Part shown: positions 8,305 through 16,951 of the stretch, in pieces
How the letters are laid out: the number at the start of each line of letters is the position of its first letter
Numbering within the stretch: the first letter of the stretch is position 1
Origin: Nocardioidaceae bacterium
GTDB taxonomy: Bacteria; Actinomycetota; Actinomycetes; Propionibacteriales; Nocardioidaceae
Assembly (NCBI GenBank): GCA_020636935.1
Contig: JACJWW010000010.1
Coordinates: 1 to 64,000 of the forward strand
Reading direction: 5' to 3'
DNA: 64,000 nucleotides
Notes under the pieces: generated by a model
Seen by the model: only the letters and a program-made list of their open reading frames with translations
Told to the model about the DNA's origin: nothing
Database searches by the model: none
Translations under genes and position numbers: made by a program

Positions 8305-9210
8305 TCAGCGCTTGGAGAATACGTCAACCATGGTGATGGCGCCGGGGCCAAGCACAATGATGAAGATGACCGGGAAGATGCAGAACAGCAAGGGGAACAA
8401 GATCTTCACGGTGACTTGTTGGGCCTTGGCCTCGGCCCGCTGACGCCGCGCCATCCGCATGCTCGCAGTCTGCTCACGTAGCACTCCGGCGATCGGCAGG
8501 CCCATTTTGTCGGCCTGCACCAGGGCGGTGACGAAGTTGCGTACCTCGGTGGTGCGCAACCGATTGCTGAGAGCCATGAAGGCCTCACTGCGTGGTTTGC
8601 CGATCTGGATCTCGGAGATGACTCTGGCAAATTCTTCAGCGATCGGCCCTTTGACATTGCGGGCCACTTGGATGAGTGCGGAGTCGAAGCCTTGACCCGC
8701 CTCGACGCAGACGCAGAGCATGTCGAGTGCGTCGCCGAGGCTCCTGGTGGTCTGCTCGGCCCGCTTTGCCGCGGTGTTGTAGATCAATAGGTCGGGCAGG
8801 AAGAACATTGCCGCCCCCGCGGCGGCAGCAGCGAAGACCGAGGTGACACTCAGACCCATCATGATCAAGGTGAAGATCGGGCCGATAAACATCAAGGCGC
8901 CCTTGACTGCGAAAACCCTCTCGACTGGCCAGCGTTTGGGATTGCCGGCCCGGTCGAGCAGGGCCCGCACCCGGGTGCTGGAGCCATTCGGCGACAATGA
9001 CATCGCCAGACCCTGACTGCGGTGGAGCAGGGGTTTGAGCAATCGATCGACGAAGGGCTCTTCCTCGACCTCTGGGGTTGCGGCTACAGTGCCGCCACCT
9101 TGGGCCAATTCGAGTGAGCGGTTGACCCCTCCAGCGGTGTCGGGGCGAGTCGCCAGTGCCAGTAGCCCGATGGCGAGGGCGATGATCACGAAGCCAGCGA
9201 GGAGCAGCAT
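8305..9210 (-). CDS. tadC: Tad pilus inner-membrane platform protein TadC
   Basis: 301 residues from ATG 9210, two bases after the tadB stop; longer readings run back into tadB and are not credible. T2SSF-type platform protein: an N-terminal helix (LLLAGFVIIALAIGLLAL), central hydrophobic pair (about 125-170) and C-terminal helix (ILFPLLFCIFPVIFIIVLGP), with cytoplasmic motifs LGDALDMLCVCVEAGQGFDSAL and RNFVTALVQADKMG. With TadB it forms the membrane base that converts TadA ATP hydrolysis into Flp pilin extraction. It is the last gene of the pilus operon. Confidence 0.9.
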   Translation of the reverse strand: MLLLAGFVIIALAIGLLALATRPDTAGGVNRSLELAQGGGTVAATPEVEEEPFVDRLLKPLLHRSQGLAMSLSPNGSSTRVRALLDRAGNPKRWPVERVFAVKGALMFIGPIFTLIMMGLSVTSVFAAAAAGAAMFFLPDLLIYNTAAKRAEQTTRSLGDALDMLCVCVEAGQGFDSALIQVARNVKGPIAEEFARVISEIQIGKPRSEAFMALSNRLRTTEVRNFVTALVQADKMGLPIAGVLREQTASMRMARRQRAEAKAQQVTVKILFPLLFCIFPVIFIIVLGPGAITMVDVFSKR

Positions 9211-9212
9211 GA

Positions 9213-10190
9213 CTATACCTCGATCTTTACGGTCTTGCGCATCCAGAAGATGCCCAGCACCATCATCACGGCAGCCGCCACCAACATGCAGATGCCATAG
9301 AAGGTGGTCCACAACATGCTGACGTATTCCGCATTGGCGCGCAGCATCCAGAAGAACAACCCCACCGGCAAGGCGATCAGGATGTAGGCAGACATCACAC
9401 CTTCTGCAGACAGTGCCTTGACCTGGCCGCGGAGCTTTTCGCGTTCGCGCAGGGTAGCCGCGGTGGACTGCAGAGTGCTGGCGAGGTTGCCGCCCACTTC
9501 TTGCTGGATCTTGATTGCCATCATGGTCCAGCGCATCGAGTCGCTGTCCATGCGCTCAGCCACTCGCTCCAGCGCCACCGGTAGTTCGGTGCCGATCCTG
9601 GTCTCCGCGATTGCCCGGGAGAACTCTTTCGCTGCTGGCTCAGCCGCATCCCTGGCCACACCGTCCAGGGCCTGGGAAAGGCCAAAGCCACTGCTGAGGC
9701 TGGTGGCCAAGAGGGTGAGTACGTCGGGTAGCACTGCCTCGAATTTGCTGGCCCGACGATTGGCCATGAAGCGCAAGATGAGCGGTGGAGCGATCGCTCC
9801 GAGCACCAGCCCCAGGGCTGCTCCCCACCAATGGCTGGCCAGAGACCAGCCCAGCATGGTGACCACGAAGACCGTGATGCAGCGCAGGACCAACCATTCA
9901 CCAGCCCGCATGGGCAGGTTGGCGCGGACTAGCCGCTCTTCGGTGACGGCGGTGGAGCGGCGGCCCTTGGTGGCTCGATCACCGAGCTCGGCGAGTTGAT
10001 TGGCGATCTTCAGTCGAGTGTCTGCGGGGGCATTCTTGCGTTTGTTGAGGCTGGACATCTGGTTGTTGAGGTCCTCGACCCGCTGGCGATTAGCCGCGTC
10101 TGGGTCGGGGCTCAACCAGGCGTAGACCACGAGCAGGCCGGCGATCATCAAGAAGCTGGCCGCGATCAACGGGACCCATGAAGTGATCAC
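9213..10190 (-). CDS. tadB: Tad pilus inner-membrane platform protein TadB
   Basis: 325 residues. N-terminal helix (LIAASFLMIAGLLVVYAWL), a cytoplasmic linker (residues 30-90), a helix pair (LRCITVFVVTMLGWSLASHWWGAALGLVLGA split over about 105-135), T2SSF domain (LPDVLTLLATSLSSGFGLSQAL; IKIQQEVGGNLA) and two C-terminal helices. TadB and TadC are the paired rotor or platform proteins of Tad/Flp pili. Start overlaps the tadA stop (ATGA), showing translational coupling; tadC follows after two bases. Family placement is clear from the T2SSF motifs and the operon order. Confidence 0.92.
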   Translation of the reverse strand: MITSWVPLIAASFLMIAGLLVVYAWLSPDPDAANRQRVEDLNNQMSSLNKRKNAPADTRLKIANQLAELGDRATKGRRSTAVTEERLVRANLPMRAGEWLVLRCITVFVVTMLGWSLASHWWGAALGLVLGAIAPPLILRFMANRRASKFEAVLPDVLTLLATSLSSGFGLSQALDGVARDAAEPAAKEFSRAIAETRIGTELPVALERVAERMDSDSMRWTMMAIKIQQEVGGNLASTLQSTAATLREREKLRGQVKALSAEGVMSAYILIALPVGLFFWMLRANAEYVSMLWTTFYGICMLVAAAVMMVLGIFWMRKTVKIEV

Positions 10191-11587
10191 AGCGCTGCTC
10201 CTTGTTGGAACATCGCGGCGGGCAGGTGCACGCCGTAGTCCTCGAGGTGTTGGGTGAACTTGGGGCGGATCCCGGTGGCCACCAGACCGCCCCGGAATTT
10301 CCCTTCCTCGTCGCGGCCGGCACTGAAGTCGAATGCGTAGATGTCTTGCAAGGTGACCGTGTCTGACTCCATGCCGACTACCTCGGTGATCGCGATCACG
10401 CGTCGGGTGCCGTCCTTGAGTCTGGCCTGTTGCACGATCACATCCAGGGCGCCGACAACCTGTTCGCGGATGGCTCGCACCGGCAGGTCGACCCCGGCCA
10501 TCAAGACCATGGTCTCCAGGCGAGCCAGGCTGTCGCGGGGGGTGTTGGCGTGCACGGTCGTGATCGAGCCGTCGTGACCGGTGTTCATGGCCTGCAACAT
10601 GTCAAGAGCAGCGCCATCACGGACCTCTCCCACGATGATCCGGTCTGGGCGCATCCGCAGACAGTTGCGCACCAAGTCACGGATACTGACGCCACCCTTG
10701 CCCTCGACATTGTCTGGCCTGGACTCGAGTCGCAGCACGTGGTCTTGGTGCAATTGGAGCTCGGCGGCGTCCTCAACCGTGACGATTCGCTCGTCTGATG
10801 GCACGAAGGAGCTCATCACATTGAGGGTCGTGGTCTTGCCCGAGCCCGTGCCGCCAGAGATCACCATGTTGAGTCGCCCGCGCACACAGGCGTCCAGGAA
10901 GTCACGTGAAGCAGGGGAGAGCGTCCCGAAGCTGACGAGATCATCAGCAGTCAGCGGGTCGGTGGCAAATTTGCGGATTGTGAGCAGCGAGCCATCCAAG
11001 GCGATCGGCGGCACCACTGCGTTGATCCGGGACCCGTCTGGGAGGCGGGCATCCACCATCGGGCTGGCTTCGTCGACCCGTCGACCGATCCGGCCCACGA
11101 TCTTGTCGATCGTGCGCCGCAGATGCGCCTCGCTGGTGAAGGTGATGTCGGCGCGGAAGAGTCGTCCACTGCGCTCGACGTAGATGGTGTCGGGCCCATT
11201 GACCATGATCTCGGAGACCTCGGGATCGCGCAGGAAGGGCTCCAGGGGGCCGTGACCGAGGATGTCGTCACTGACTTCTTGGATCACCCTCGTGCGATCA
11301 GACTTCGACAGGGGCGTCTCTTCGGTTTCGATCACCTCTTGGAGGGTCTCGCGTACGGCGGTGGCGAGCTCATCTTCAGGTAGATGCGGGTCATACAACT
11401 GCGGGCCCAAAGAGTCGATCAGGGCTTGATGCACGCGCTCCTTGACGCCTGCATTGGCGCGGGGTTCGGTACGCAACGGCTGGACTGGCTTCGACGCTGG
11501 CTCACTGTCGGGCGCAGTCGGCTGTTGGGGTGCAGTTGGCTCTTGATGACCGCGCGCCTTGTTGAGGCGATCACTGAGGCTGCTCAT
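10187..11587 (-). CDS. tadA: Tad pilus assembly ATPase TadA (CpaF)
   Basis: 466 residues from ATG 11587, which overlaps the cpaE stop (ATGA); GTG 11596 is an alternative. The first 60 residues are a Pro/Gln-rich linker. The secretion ATPase follows: FLRDPEVSEIMVNGPDTIYVE in the N-terminal region, Walker A SGGTGSGKTTTLN (about 240), Asp box RIVTVEDAAELQL, Walker B RPDRIIVGEVRDGAALDML and His box TTVHANTP. It is a cytoplasmic hexameric motor powering Flp pilus assembly and possibly retraction. It sits between cpaE and tadB, the canonical Tad order. Confidence 0.96.
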   Translation of the reverse strand: MSSLSDRLNKARGHQEPTAPQQPTAPDSEPASKPVQPLRTEPRANAGVKERVHQALIDSLGPQLYDPHLPEDELATAVRETLQEVIETEETPLSKSDRTRVIQEVSDDILGHGPLEPFLRDPEVSEIMVNGPDTIYVERSGRLFRADITFTSEAHLRRTIDKIVGRIGRRVDEASPMVDARLPDGSRINAVVPPIALDGSLLTIRKFATDPLTADDLVSFGTLSPASRDFLDACVRGRLNMVISGGTGSGKTTTLNVMSSFVPSDERIVTVEDAAELQLHQDHVLRLESRPDNVEGKGGVSIRDLVRNCLRMRPDRIIVGEVRDGAALDMLQAMNTGHDGSITTVHANTPRDSLARLETMVLMAGVDLPVRAIREQVVGALDVIVQQARLKDGTRRVIAITEVVGMESDTVTLQDIYAFDFSAGRDEEGKFRGGLVATGIRPKFTQHLEDYGVHLPAAMFQQGAAL

Positions 11588-12762
11588 CGCCGCCACCCGC
11601 TGATCAGCGCCCGCTTGTGGGTTGGCTTCGCCTTGGCATCACGCACGGGGTCACCCATCCGGTTGCGGATGTGTTGGTCGGCGATGATTCTCAATGCCTC
11701 GGCGACGGCGCCCTTGGGCTGGTCAACCACGATCGGTACGCCGCGATTGGTCGAGGCAGGGACTTCCATGTCGTAGGGCACACTGACTGCGATCGGGATG
11801 CCAAGCACTTGCACGACATCTTGCGGGGTCAACCCGACCTTGGTGTCTGCGCGATTGAGCACCAGGGCTCGGGCCTCCGCGTCGCCGCCCAGCGCATCGA
11901 GCGTGGTGATCGCGACCTTGAGGTTTTTCAGTGCTGGGATGTCCAGCGTCGCGATCAACAACAACAGGTCACTCTCGTCGATGGCCGACAAGACGTGCTC
12001 GGTGAAGGCTGGTGGGGTGTCGATGATGATGTACTCATATTGTGATCGGGCGACCCGCAGGAGTTCGGGGATCACTTCGGCAGGGATCCGGTCGGCCACA
12101 CCCGGGTCGTCTGGCGCGGCCAAGATGTCCAGTCCGGTGCTGGGTTGTTGCTCCACCGCCGACTCAAGACCTTGCACGTCGAGATGGCCGATCATGTCGA
12201 CCAGGTCGCCGATTGACCCGCCTGGATCGCGCTGCAAACTGATCGCCACATCGCCAAACATCAAGTCGAGATCAATCAGGAGCGTGCGGCATCCGGATGC
12301 TGCGAGGTGAGTGGAGAGATTGGTCGACAAAGTGGTCTTACCGACCCCGCCTTTGGCTGAAAAGACCGTGACCACCCGGCCCTTGCCCGGGGTGCTCTCC
12401 GGCGTACCAGAGAGGTGTGCGCTCAGGGTACGGCTGCGGGCGATCGCCTCGGAGAGTGCCGTGTGGTCTCCAGCTTGGACCACCTCGCGCATCCCGCTGC
12501 GCAGGGCCTCAGACAATGCTGAGACCTCAAGTCGCTGCCGGATCAAGATCACGCCGAGCTCCGGTCGTGCCATCCGCTCACGCTGGGCCAGCTGGCAGGC
12601 TTCGGCCAGAGGCACGTCGGGGCCAATCAAGACCAGTTGATGCCCGCCGTCCTGCAGAGCCCGACTCAAGCGCGGACCACTGGTGTGATGCTCGATGCCA
12701 TCGCCCAAGGTGATCCGGTAGGTGTCGGCGGCGTTTGGGGAAAGCTCCCACAGCAAGGTCAT
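11584..12762 (-). CDS. cpaE: CpaE/TadZ-like pilus localisation ATPase
   Basis: 392 residues. The first ~125 residues form a receiver-like domain without an obvious phospho-acceptor set (HQLVLIGPDVPLAEACQLA, LGVILIRQRLEVSALSEAL). They precede a ParA/MinD ATPase with deviant Walker A SAKGGVGKTTLSTNL (about 135), DLDLMFGDVAISL switch I and IIIDTPPAF Walker B-like motif. CpaE/TadZ proteins place the Tad machine at particular sites on the cell membrane. Start overlaps the cpaB stop by ATGA and its own stop overlaps tadA, so three proteins are translationally chained. Assignment to CpaE rather than a generic ParA rests on the receiver-like half and the neighbours. Confidence 0.9.
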   Translation of the reverse strand: MTLLWELSPNAADTYRITLGDGIEHHTSGPRLSRALQDGGHQLVLIGPDVPLAEACQLAQRERMARPELGVILIRQRLEVSALSEALRSGMREVVQAGDHTALSEAIARSRTLSAHLSGTPESTPGKGRVVTVFSAKGGVGKTTLSTNLSTHLAASGCRTLLIDLDLMFGDVAISLQRDPGGSIGDLVDMIGHLDVQGLESAVEQQPSTGLDILAAPDDPGVADRIPAEVIPELLRVARSQYEYIIIDTPPAFTEHVLSAIDESDLLLLIATLDIPALKNLKVAITTLDALGGDAEARALVLNRADTKVGLTPQDVVQVLGIPIAVSVPYDMEVPASTNRGVPIVVDQPKGAVAEALRIIADQHIRNRMGDPVRDAKAKPTHKRALISGWRR

Positions 12763-13508
12763 CGCGCACCTCCTGAGGCCTGGTTCACGTTGAGATCGTT
12801 GATCTGCTCGCCTTGTCTGACTTGGGCGTCGGTGCCACGAAGGCCGGCATAGATCGAGCCGGTCTGGATGCCGTGCACCAGGCGCACAGAGTCGCTGGGA
12901 GTGACCGCCACCGTGATCGTGACGGTGCTGCTGGAGCCACTGGCTGCCTCAGCTGGGTTTGCGTCCTGGCCCATCAGCGGTTGGGCGCCCACCGCGATCA
13001 CCAAGACATCATCTAGGAGCACAGAGGTGCTCTTGATATTTCGATTGCCTGGCGCCTCAACAGTGTTGTAGATCGCGACATGGCTGCCTGGAGTGACGAA
13101 GCTGCCCACCTTGCTGGCGTCACCGAGTTGCAATGAGATGCTCACCATGCCTTCGGGCACCGTGATTGCGCTCTTGCCAGTCGGAGTGTCTGCGAAGCGT
13201 GCAGCCAGCAGATATTCACCCGGAGCGATATCACTCGTGGCCACCAGGCTGGCATTTGTGGAGCTGATCTCCTCAAGGGCGCCCGCTGGGCGAGCCTTGC
13301 TGGGCACCATGGTTTCCCTGATCAGACCCTTCTTGCGCGCCTCCTCCAACGGTGTCCCGGCAGGCACCGCTTGCACGGCGGTCCACACGGTCTCTGGAGT
13401 AGAACTCGCAAGGGCGCGACCGTCGGCGCCTCGGGTGTAGAGCACCACCATGACTGCCCCCAGCAGGGCAAGGACGATGGCCGAAGTGATGGCAATCTTG
13501 CGTTTCAT
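12759..13508 (-). CDS. cpaB: Flp pilus assembly protein CpaB/RcpC (SAF domain)
   Basis: 249 residues. One N-terminal transmembrane helix (IAITSAIVLALLGAVMVVLY) leads to an extracytoplasmic SAF-like domain (VWTAVQAVPAGTPLEEARKKGLI, ATSDIAPGEYLLAARF) and an RcpC/CpaB domain (VSISLQLGDASKVGSFVTPGS, HVAIYNTV; VTVAVTPSDSVRLVHGIQTG-like tail). In Gram-negative Tad systems CpaB works with the secretin; this organism lacks an outer membrane, so here it probably links the platform to the cell wall or pilus base. That last point is inference. It lies 51 bases after the TadG-like gene. Confidence 0.9.
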   Translation of the reverse strand: MKRKIAITSAIVLALLGAVMVVLYTRGADGRALASSTPETVWTAVQAVPAGTPLEEARKKGLIRETMVPSKARPAGALEEISSTNASLVATSDIAPGEYLLAARFADTPTGKSAITVPEGMVSISLQLGDASKVGSFVTPGSHVAIYNTVEAPGNRNIKSTSVLLDDVLVIAVGAQPLMGQDANPAEAASGSSSTVTITVAVTPSDSVRLVHGIQTGSIYAGLRGTDAQVRQGEQINDLNVNQASGGAR

Positions 13509-13559
13509 GTCTACCTGGCTTTCGGTGTGTTGCTGCAGGTTTGGTTTGTGGAGTTGTGG

Positions 13560-14837
13560 TCAGCCAGCTGGCAGGGTGGTGTAGGTGCCGTAGTCGGCAC
13601 CGGTGATCGGAGCCTTGATCGTCTTGGCGTCCAGCTCGCCTTTGAGGAACCAACCTGAGATGCAGCGTCCAGACCCGCTACACGGCATCGAGCCAGTGCG
13701 GGTGCTGGCCATTTGTTGGCTTCCTCCGATCTTGTAGCCACTCATGTAGAACTTCGCCCAGCCGGCGATGTAGTAATAGGACTTTGAGCCGTGACCCGAG
13801 CTGCAATTTGAGAAGTTGGTCGGCGGGCCGGTTGGCGCCGAACCCGAGCTGACCAAGCAGCTGAAGACCGGCAGGTCGAGTACCTTGCCGCGCAGATTGG
13901 GGAAGGCGGAGGTGCAATTGCCGGGTGCTGAGTTGCCGGTGCTGATCTTCACCCAACCGTCAGTGCTGACATTGGCTTGGCAACTGCTGCCAGAAACTGG
14001 GTCGAGATAGCCGAACCCACCAGGGGCATCCTTGTTGTTGACTGCACAGTCATGCCCAGTGCTCTGGTTGGGCGAGTGCAACCAGATGGTGACTTCCTGG
14101 TTGGCTGCAGGCCAAGCAGGTTGGCCAGAACCGCCATACCCGGGGAAGGCCCCAGAGGGCGGATTGGTCACCCAACCAGCGCCGGAGTTCATGTAGTACT
14201 CCCACTCGCAGTGGGAGAAGGTCACCGGGATGCTGCCTGTGGAGTAGTTCCCGGCTGCTCCCCAGGCGTAGCGAGAGCAGGCCTTGACGTTGACGCCTTC
14301 CTGTCCGGTGATGGTTTGACCGAAGTCGAAGGGCAGGATCGATCCGGAGGCAGTCTTGGTCGAGGAGTAGACCTCCACATAGGGCACCGATGAGTTGCTG
14401 CCCTTGAGCCAACTCGGCAAGGGGGTGCACTCACGCAGATCGCTCACGCTCGCATCCGAGGTGGCCGAGTTGCAGGTGGGCAGCGACCCGCCAGTGTTGC
14501 GGCCGCAAAGCCCGCCGCCGTACTTGCTGGTGTCGAGCTTGGTCAACCCGTCATTGGCGTTTTGGCCCATGAGTTCAGTGAGTGCTCCTGCCTGGCTGGA
14601 GTTGCAGGCGGCTGGGTTCTTGGCGCAGGTGAGGGTCAGGGCTCGGGAGGCAGCATCGGCGCCGTTTTGGAGTTGGCGACGCTCCCAGAGCGCTTTGCCG
14701 ACATCGGCCGACAAGGCCAGGGTGCTCAACACGATGCCACCGGCAAACAGGATCACTATGATGGTGGCCACTGCGCCATGTTCGTTGCGACGGCTGGGCG
14801 CATTGCGACGGCTGGGAGTTAGCTTGATTTGGCGCAT
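13560..14837 (-). CDS. TadG-like pilus-associated exported protein, cysteine-rich
   Basis: 425 residues from ATG 14837, which shares its A with the tadE TGA and has AGGTG seven bases upstream. The N-terminus carries the Tad motif: basic stretch, HGAVATIIVILFAGGIVLSTLALSADVG membrane segment (in part) and ALWERRQLQNGADAASRAL. The remaining ~350 residues are extracytoplasmic, Ser/Gly/Asn-rich with about 16 cysteines arranged in pairs (TLTCAKNPAAC, GHDCAVNN, SGSSCQAN, SMPCSGSGRC), suggesting a disulfide-stabilised domain. TadG-type proteins are minor pseudopilins or membrane anchors of Flp pili; this large C-terminal domain is unlike typical TadG and may be an adhesive tip. Tip function is speculative. 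Confidence 0.8.
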   Translation of the reverse strand: MRQIKLTPSRRNAPSRRNEHGAVATIIVILFAGGIVLSTLALSADVGKALWERRQLQNGADAASRALTLTCAKNPAACNSSQAGALTELMGQNANDGLTKLDTSKYGGGLCGRNTGGSLPTCNSATSDASVSDLRECTPLPSWLKGSNSSVPYVEVYSSTKTASGSILPFDFGQTITGQEGVNVKACSRYAWGAAGNYSTGSIPVTFSHCEWEYYMNSGAGWVTNPPSGAFPGYGGSGQPAWPAANQEVTIWLHSPNQSTGHDCAVNNKDAPGGFGYLDPVSGSSCQANVSTDGWVKISTGNSAPGNCTSAFPNLRGKVLDLPVFSCLVSSGSAPTGPPTNFSNCSSGHGSKSYYYIAGWAKFYMSGYKIGGSQQMASTRTGSMPCSGSGRCISGWFLKGELDAKTIKAPITGADYGTYTTLPAG

Positions 14838-15226
14838 CAGCTGCACCTCATGACGGCTTGGGACGAGAAGCTATTGGGCAGGGCGCTGTCTGCATTGAAC
14901 ATCCGAAGGGCCGGCCCCAGGATCACCCAGTTGAAGGGTGTTGAGCTGGTCACCGTGGTCGAGCTGCCCGCACCGCCACACATGGTGGCGTTCGTGGTGA
15001 CTGTGATTGTCGGTGCCGCAGCAGACGCACGGGTGCGTACGTCGGACAGCGTCGCCTCATTGATGATCGCCGTACGCGCCCCTTCGCGGGAGGCATTGGT
15101 CAACATGACCTCGGTGTACATCGCGCGACCGAAGTCGACGATCCCGCCGATCAGCAAGATCAACACCGGCAGGATCAGCGCAAACTCGACTGCGGCTGCG
15201 CCGCTGTCATTGCGCTTTGGTCCCAT
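14837..15226 (-). CDS. tadE: TadE-type minor pseudopilin
   Basis: 129 residues. The N-terminus has a prepilin-peptidase-like site: DSG followed by AAAVEFALILPVLILLIGG, with Glu at mature position 5, then VDFGRAMYTEVMLTNASREGAR, the TadE signature. The remaining 70 residues are extracytoplasmic, Thr/Ser-rich with one CGGAGSS loop and a C-terminal cysteine. TadE and TadF are minor pilins needed for Flp pilus formation. Transcribed from the flp side, separated from flp by a 13-bp stem-loop, and overlapping the TadG-like gene. Confidence 0.92.
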   Translation of the reverse strand: MGPKRNDSGAAAVEFALILPVLILLIGGIVDFGRAMYTEVMLTNASREGARTAIINEATLSDVRTRASAAAPTITVTTNATMCGGAGSSTTVTSSTPFNWVILGPALRMFNADSALPNSFSSQAVMRCS

Positions 15227-15314
15227 GGTGTTTCCTGACTGTGCTGGGGTGGAAGTGCTTGGGCGGAATGTGACTGGGTCGAGAGTGTTCGGGGTGAAAG
15301 TGCCTAGATGTGCG

Positions 15315-15355
15315 TAGTGGGGGGCTGTGAGCCAATGCCCATCAGCCCCCCACTA
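15315..15355 (-). terminator. 13-bp stem-loop between flp and tadE
   Basis: TAGTGGGGGGCTG (15315-15327) and CAGCCCCCCACTA (15343-15355) are perfect complements with a 15-base loop. No U-tract follows on the minus strand, so it is more likely a partial terminator or a 3' stabiliser that keeps pilin mRNA more abundant than the downstream assembly mRNA. Confidence 0.7.
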
Positions 15356-15364
15356 GGCGCTCGA

Positions 15365-15553
15365 TCAGGCTGTGCCGCCACCTGCGGGGACGCTGCCGGC
15401 GACATCTTCGAAGATGCCGTTGAGGTTGCCACCCAGCAGGGTGACTGCGGCGATGATCACGGCTGCGATCAGAGCGATCATCAAGCCGTACTCGACGGCG
15501 GTGGCTCCGGCCTCATTGCGGAGCATCTGGAGACGAACGTAGAGCTTGGTCAT
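15365..15553 (-). CDS. flp: Flp/Fap major pilin
   Basis: 62 residues. A 16-residue leader ends in EAG, followed by ATAVEYGLMIALIAAVIIAAV: the prepilin-peptidase site with Glu5-Tyr6 of the mature protein, the Flp signature. Mature pilin would be 46 residues, one long hydrophobic helix with a Gly/Ala-rich C-terminus (VPAGGGTA). It is the structural subunit of the Tad pilus. GGAAGG lies 8 bases before the ATG. It is the first gene of the operon, followed by a strong hairpin. No prepilin peptidase (TadV) gene is in this window, so it must be encoded elsewhere. Confidence 0.96.
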   Translation of the reverse strand: MTKLYVRLQMLRNEAGATAVEYGLMIALIAAVIIAAVTLLGGNLNGIFEDVAGSVPAGGGTA

Positions 15554-15611
15554 TGGTCTTGCCTTCCGTGGTTGTTTGGAGATCTGGGGGAGAGCTCCGC
15601 TGTTACTAAAA

Positions 15612-15639
15612 AGAGTACCTTCTGTCCTATTTTGTGCAA
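15612..15639 (-). promoter_or_regulatory. Candidate promoter of the flp operon
   Basis: Minus-strand TTGCAC (15639-15634), 16 bases, TACTCT (15617-15612), about 60 bases before the flp start. Just upstream (15644-15663) is an A8 tract ending GTGAAAT, resembling the tract before the SipW operon. Assigned by eye only. Confidence 0.35.
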
Positions 15640-15730
15640 GTTGTTTCCAAAAAAAAGTGAAATATTACTTTCGTGTGGCATGTCGGAAGGATTGACGATG
15701 CCAGATCCCTGCTTAGATTCGCGGTCTGGG

Positions 15731-16903
15731 TCAGCGCGATCTCAGGGCTGTGGCGAGTCTCGCCAAAGCCTCGCCGAGTAACTCTTCGCGCTTGCAAAAG
15801 GCCCAGCGCACGAAGGGCGAGCCAGCCTCAACCTCGGCAAAGAAGCCTTGACTCGGGATCGCAACTACCCGAGCGTGCTCGGCGATCCATCGGCAGAAGT
15901 CAGCGCCATTTGCAAACTCCAGTGACCGCACATCGGTGTTCACGAAGTAGGTGCCCTGGGCTTCGAATACCTCCAGACCCAGCTCGCGCAGGCCGGTCGA
16001 CAGCAGGTCTCGCTTGTGTTGCAGGGAATAGCGCAATCGTTGGTGGAAGCTCTCTTCATTGTTGAGCGCATGCGCAATCGCCGGCTGGAATGGTGCGCCT
16101 GACGAATAGGACAGCCAGTTCTTGGCCCCCTCAACCGCATCGACCAACGAGGCCGGGCCTGTCGCCCAACCGATCTTCCAGCCAGTCAGGGAAAAGCTCT
16201 TGCCTGCGCTTGAGATCGTGATTGTGCGCTCAGTCATCCCAGGCAAGGTGGCAAGAGGTATGTGTGTGTGATCGTCGAAGGTCAGGTGCTCGTAGACCTC
16301 ATCGCTAACCACGATCAGGTCGTGCCGGATGGCCAACTCCGCGATCCCAGCCAACTCCGCCCGACTGAACACCCGGCCCGTCGGATTGTGCGGACTATTG
16401 CACAAGAGCACTTTGGTTGCCGGGGTGATCAATTGCTCCAGCGCCTCTAGGTCAACAGTGAAGTCAGGTGCTCTCAAGGTGATTGATCGGCGTACGCCGC
16501 CAGCAAACGCGATCATCGCGGGATAGCTGTCATAGGCGGGGTCGATGGTGATCACCTCATCGTCAGGGTCAACCAGAGCCAGGATTGAAGCCGCAATCGC
16601 TTCGGTGGCCCCGGTTGTGACAACGACCTGATCCGTGCCCAATTCCTGTCCGTAGTGCCTGGCTTGGTGTGCTCGAATCGCCTCGATCAGGACAGGGTTT
16701 CCATGACCGGGCGGATATTGGTTTAGGCCACCGCGCATTGCCTGCGCCGCAACCTCGATCACGCTGTTGGGGCCGGACTCGTCAGGGAAGCCTTGGCCCA
16801 GGTTGATCGAGTTGGTATGGGTGGCCAGAGCTGACATTTCAGCGAAGATGGTTGACCCGTAGCCGGACAAACGCATTGCTGCCGCTCTGTGCTGATGGTT
16901 CAT
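15731..16903 (-). CDS. dapC: PLP aminotransferase, DapC-type N-succinyldiaminopimelate transaminase
   Basis: 390 residues from ATG 16903; longer readings run through the sortase gene and are excluded. Fold-type I aminotransferase: INLGQGFPDESGP near the N-terminus, TTGATEAIAA, SPHNPTGR, VSDEVYEHLTFD, PLP-lysine in TISSAGKSFSLTGWKIGW and the C-terminal arginine in FVRWAFCKREE. By recollection it matches the mycobacterial DapC type closely (INLGQGFP, QYPPG, SSAxKxFxxTGWKIGW). DapC transfers an amino group from glutamate in the succinylase branch to meso-diaminopimelate, needed for lysine and peptidoglycan. It is divergent from a sortase. A related kynurenine/methionine aminotransferase is the main alternative. 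Confidence 0.82.
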   Translation of the reverse strand: MNHQHRAAAMRLSGYGSTIFAEMSALATHTNSINLGQGFPDESGPNSVIEVAAQAMRGGLNQYPPGHGNPVLIEAIRAHQARHYGQELGTDQVVVTTGATEAIAASILALVDPDDEVITIDPAYDSYPAMIAFAGGVRRSITLRAPDFTVDLEALEQLITPATKVLLCNSPHNPTGRVFSRAELAGIAELAIRHDLIVVSDEVYEHLTFDDHTHIPLATLPGMTERTITISSAGKSFSLTGWKIGWATGPASLVDAVEGAKNWLSYSSGAPFQPAIAHALNNEESFHQRLRYSLQHKRDLLSTGLRELGLEVFEAQGTYFVNTDVRSLEFANGADFCRWIAEHARVVAIPSQGFFAEVEAGSPFVRWAFCKREELLGEALARLATALRSR

Positions 16904-16951
16904 CCCCGCATTATCGCGCCCTGTCTTGCCTGCTTCTGTGACAATGGCCAG

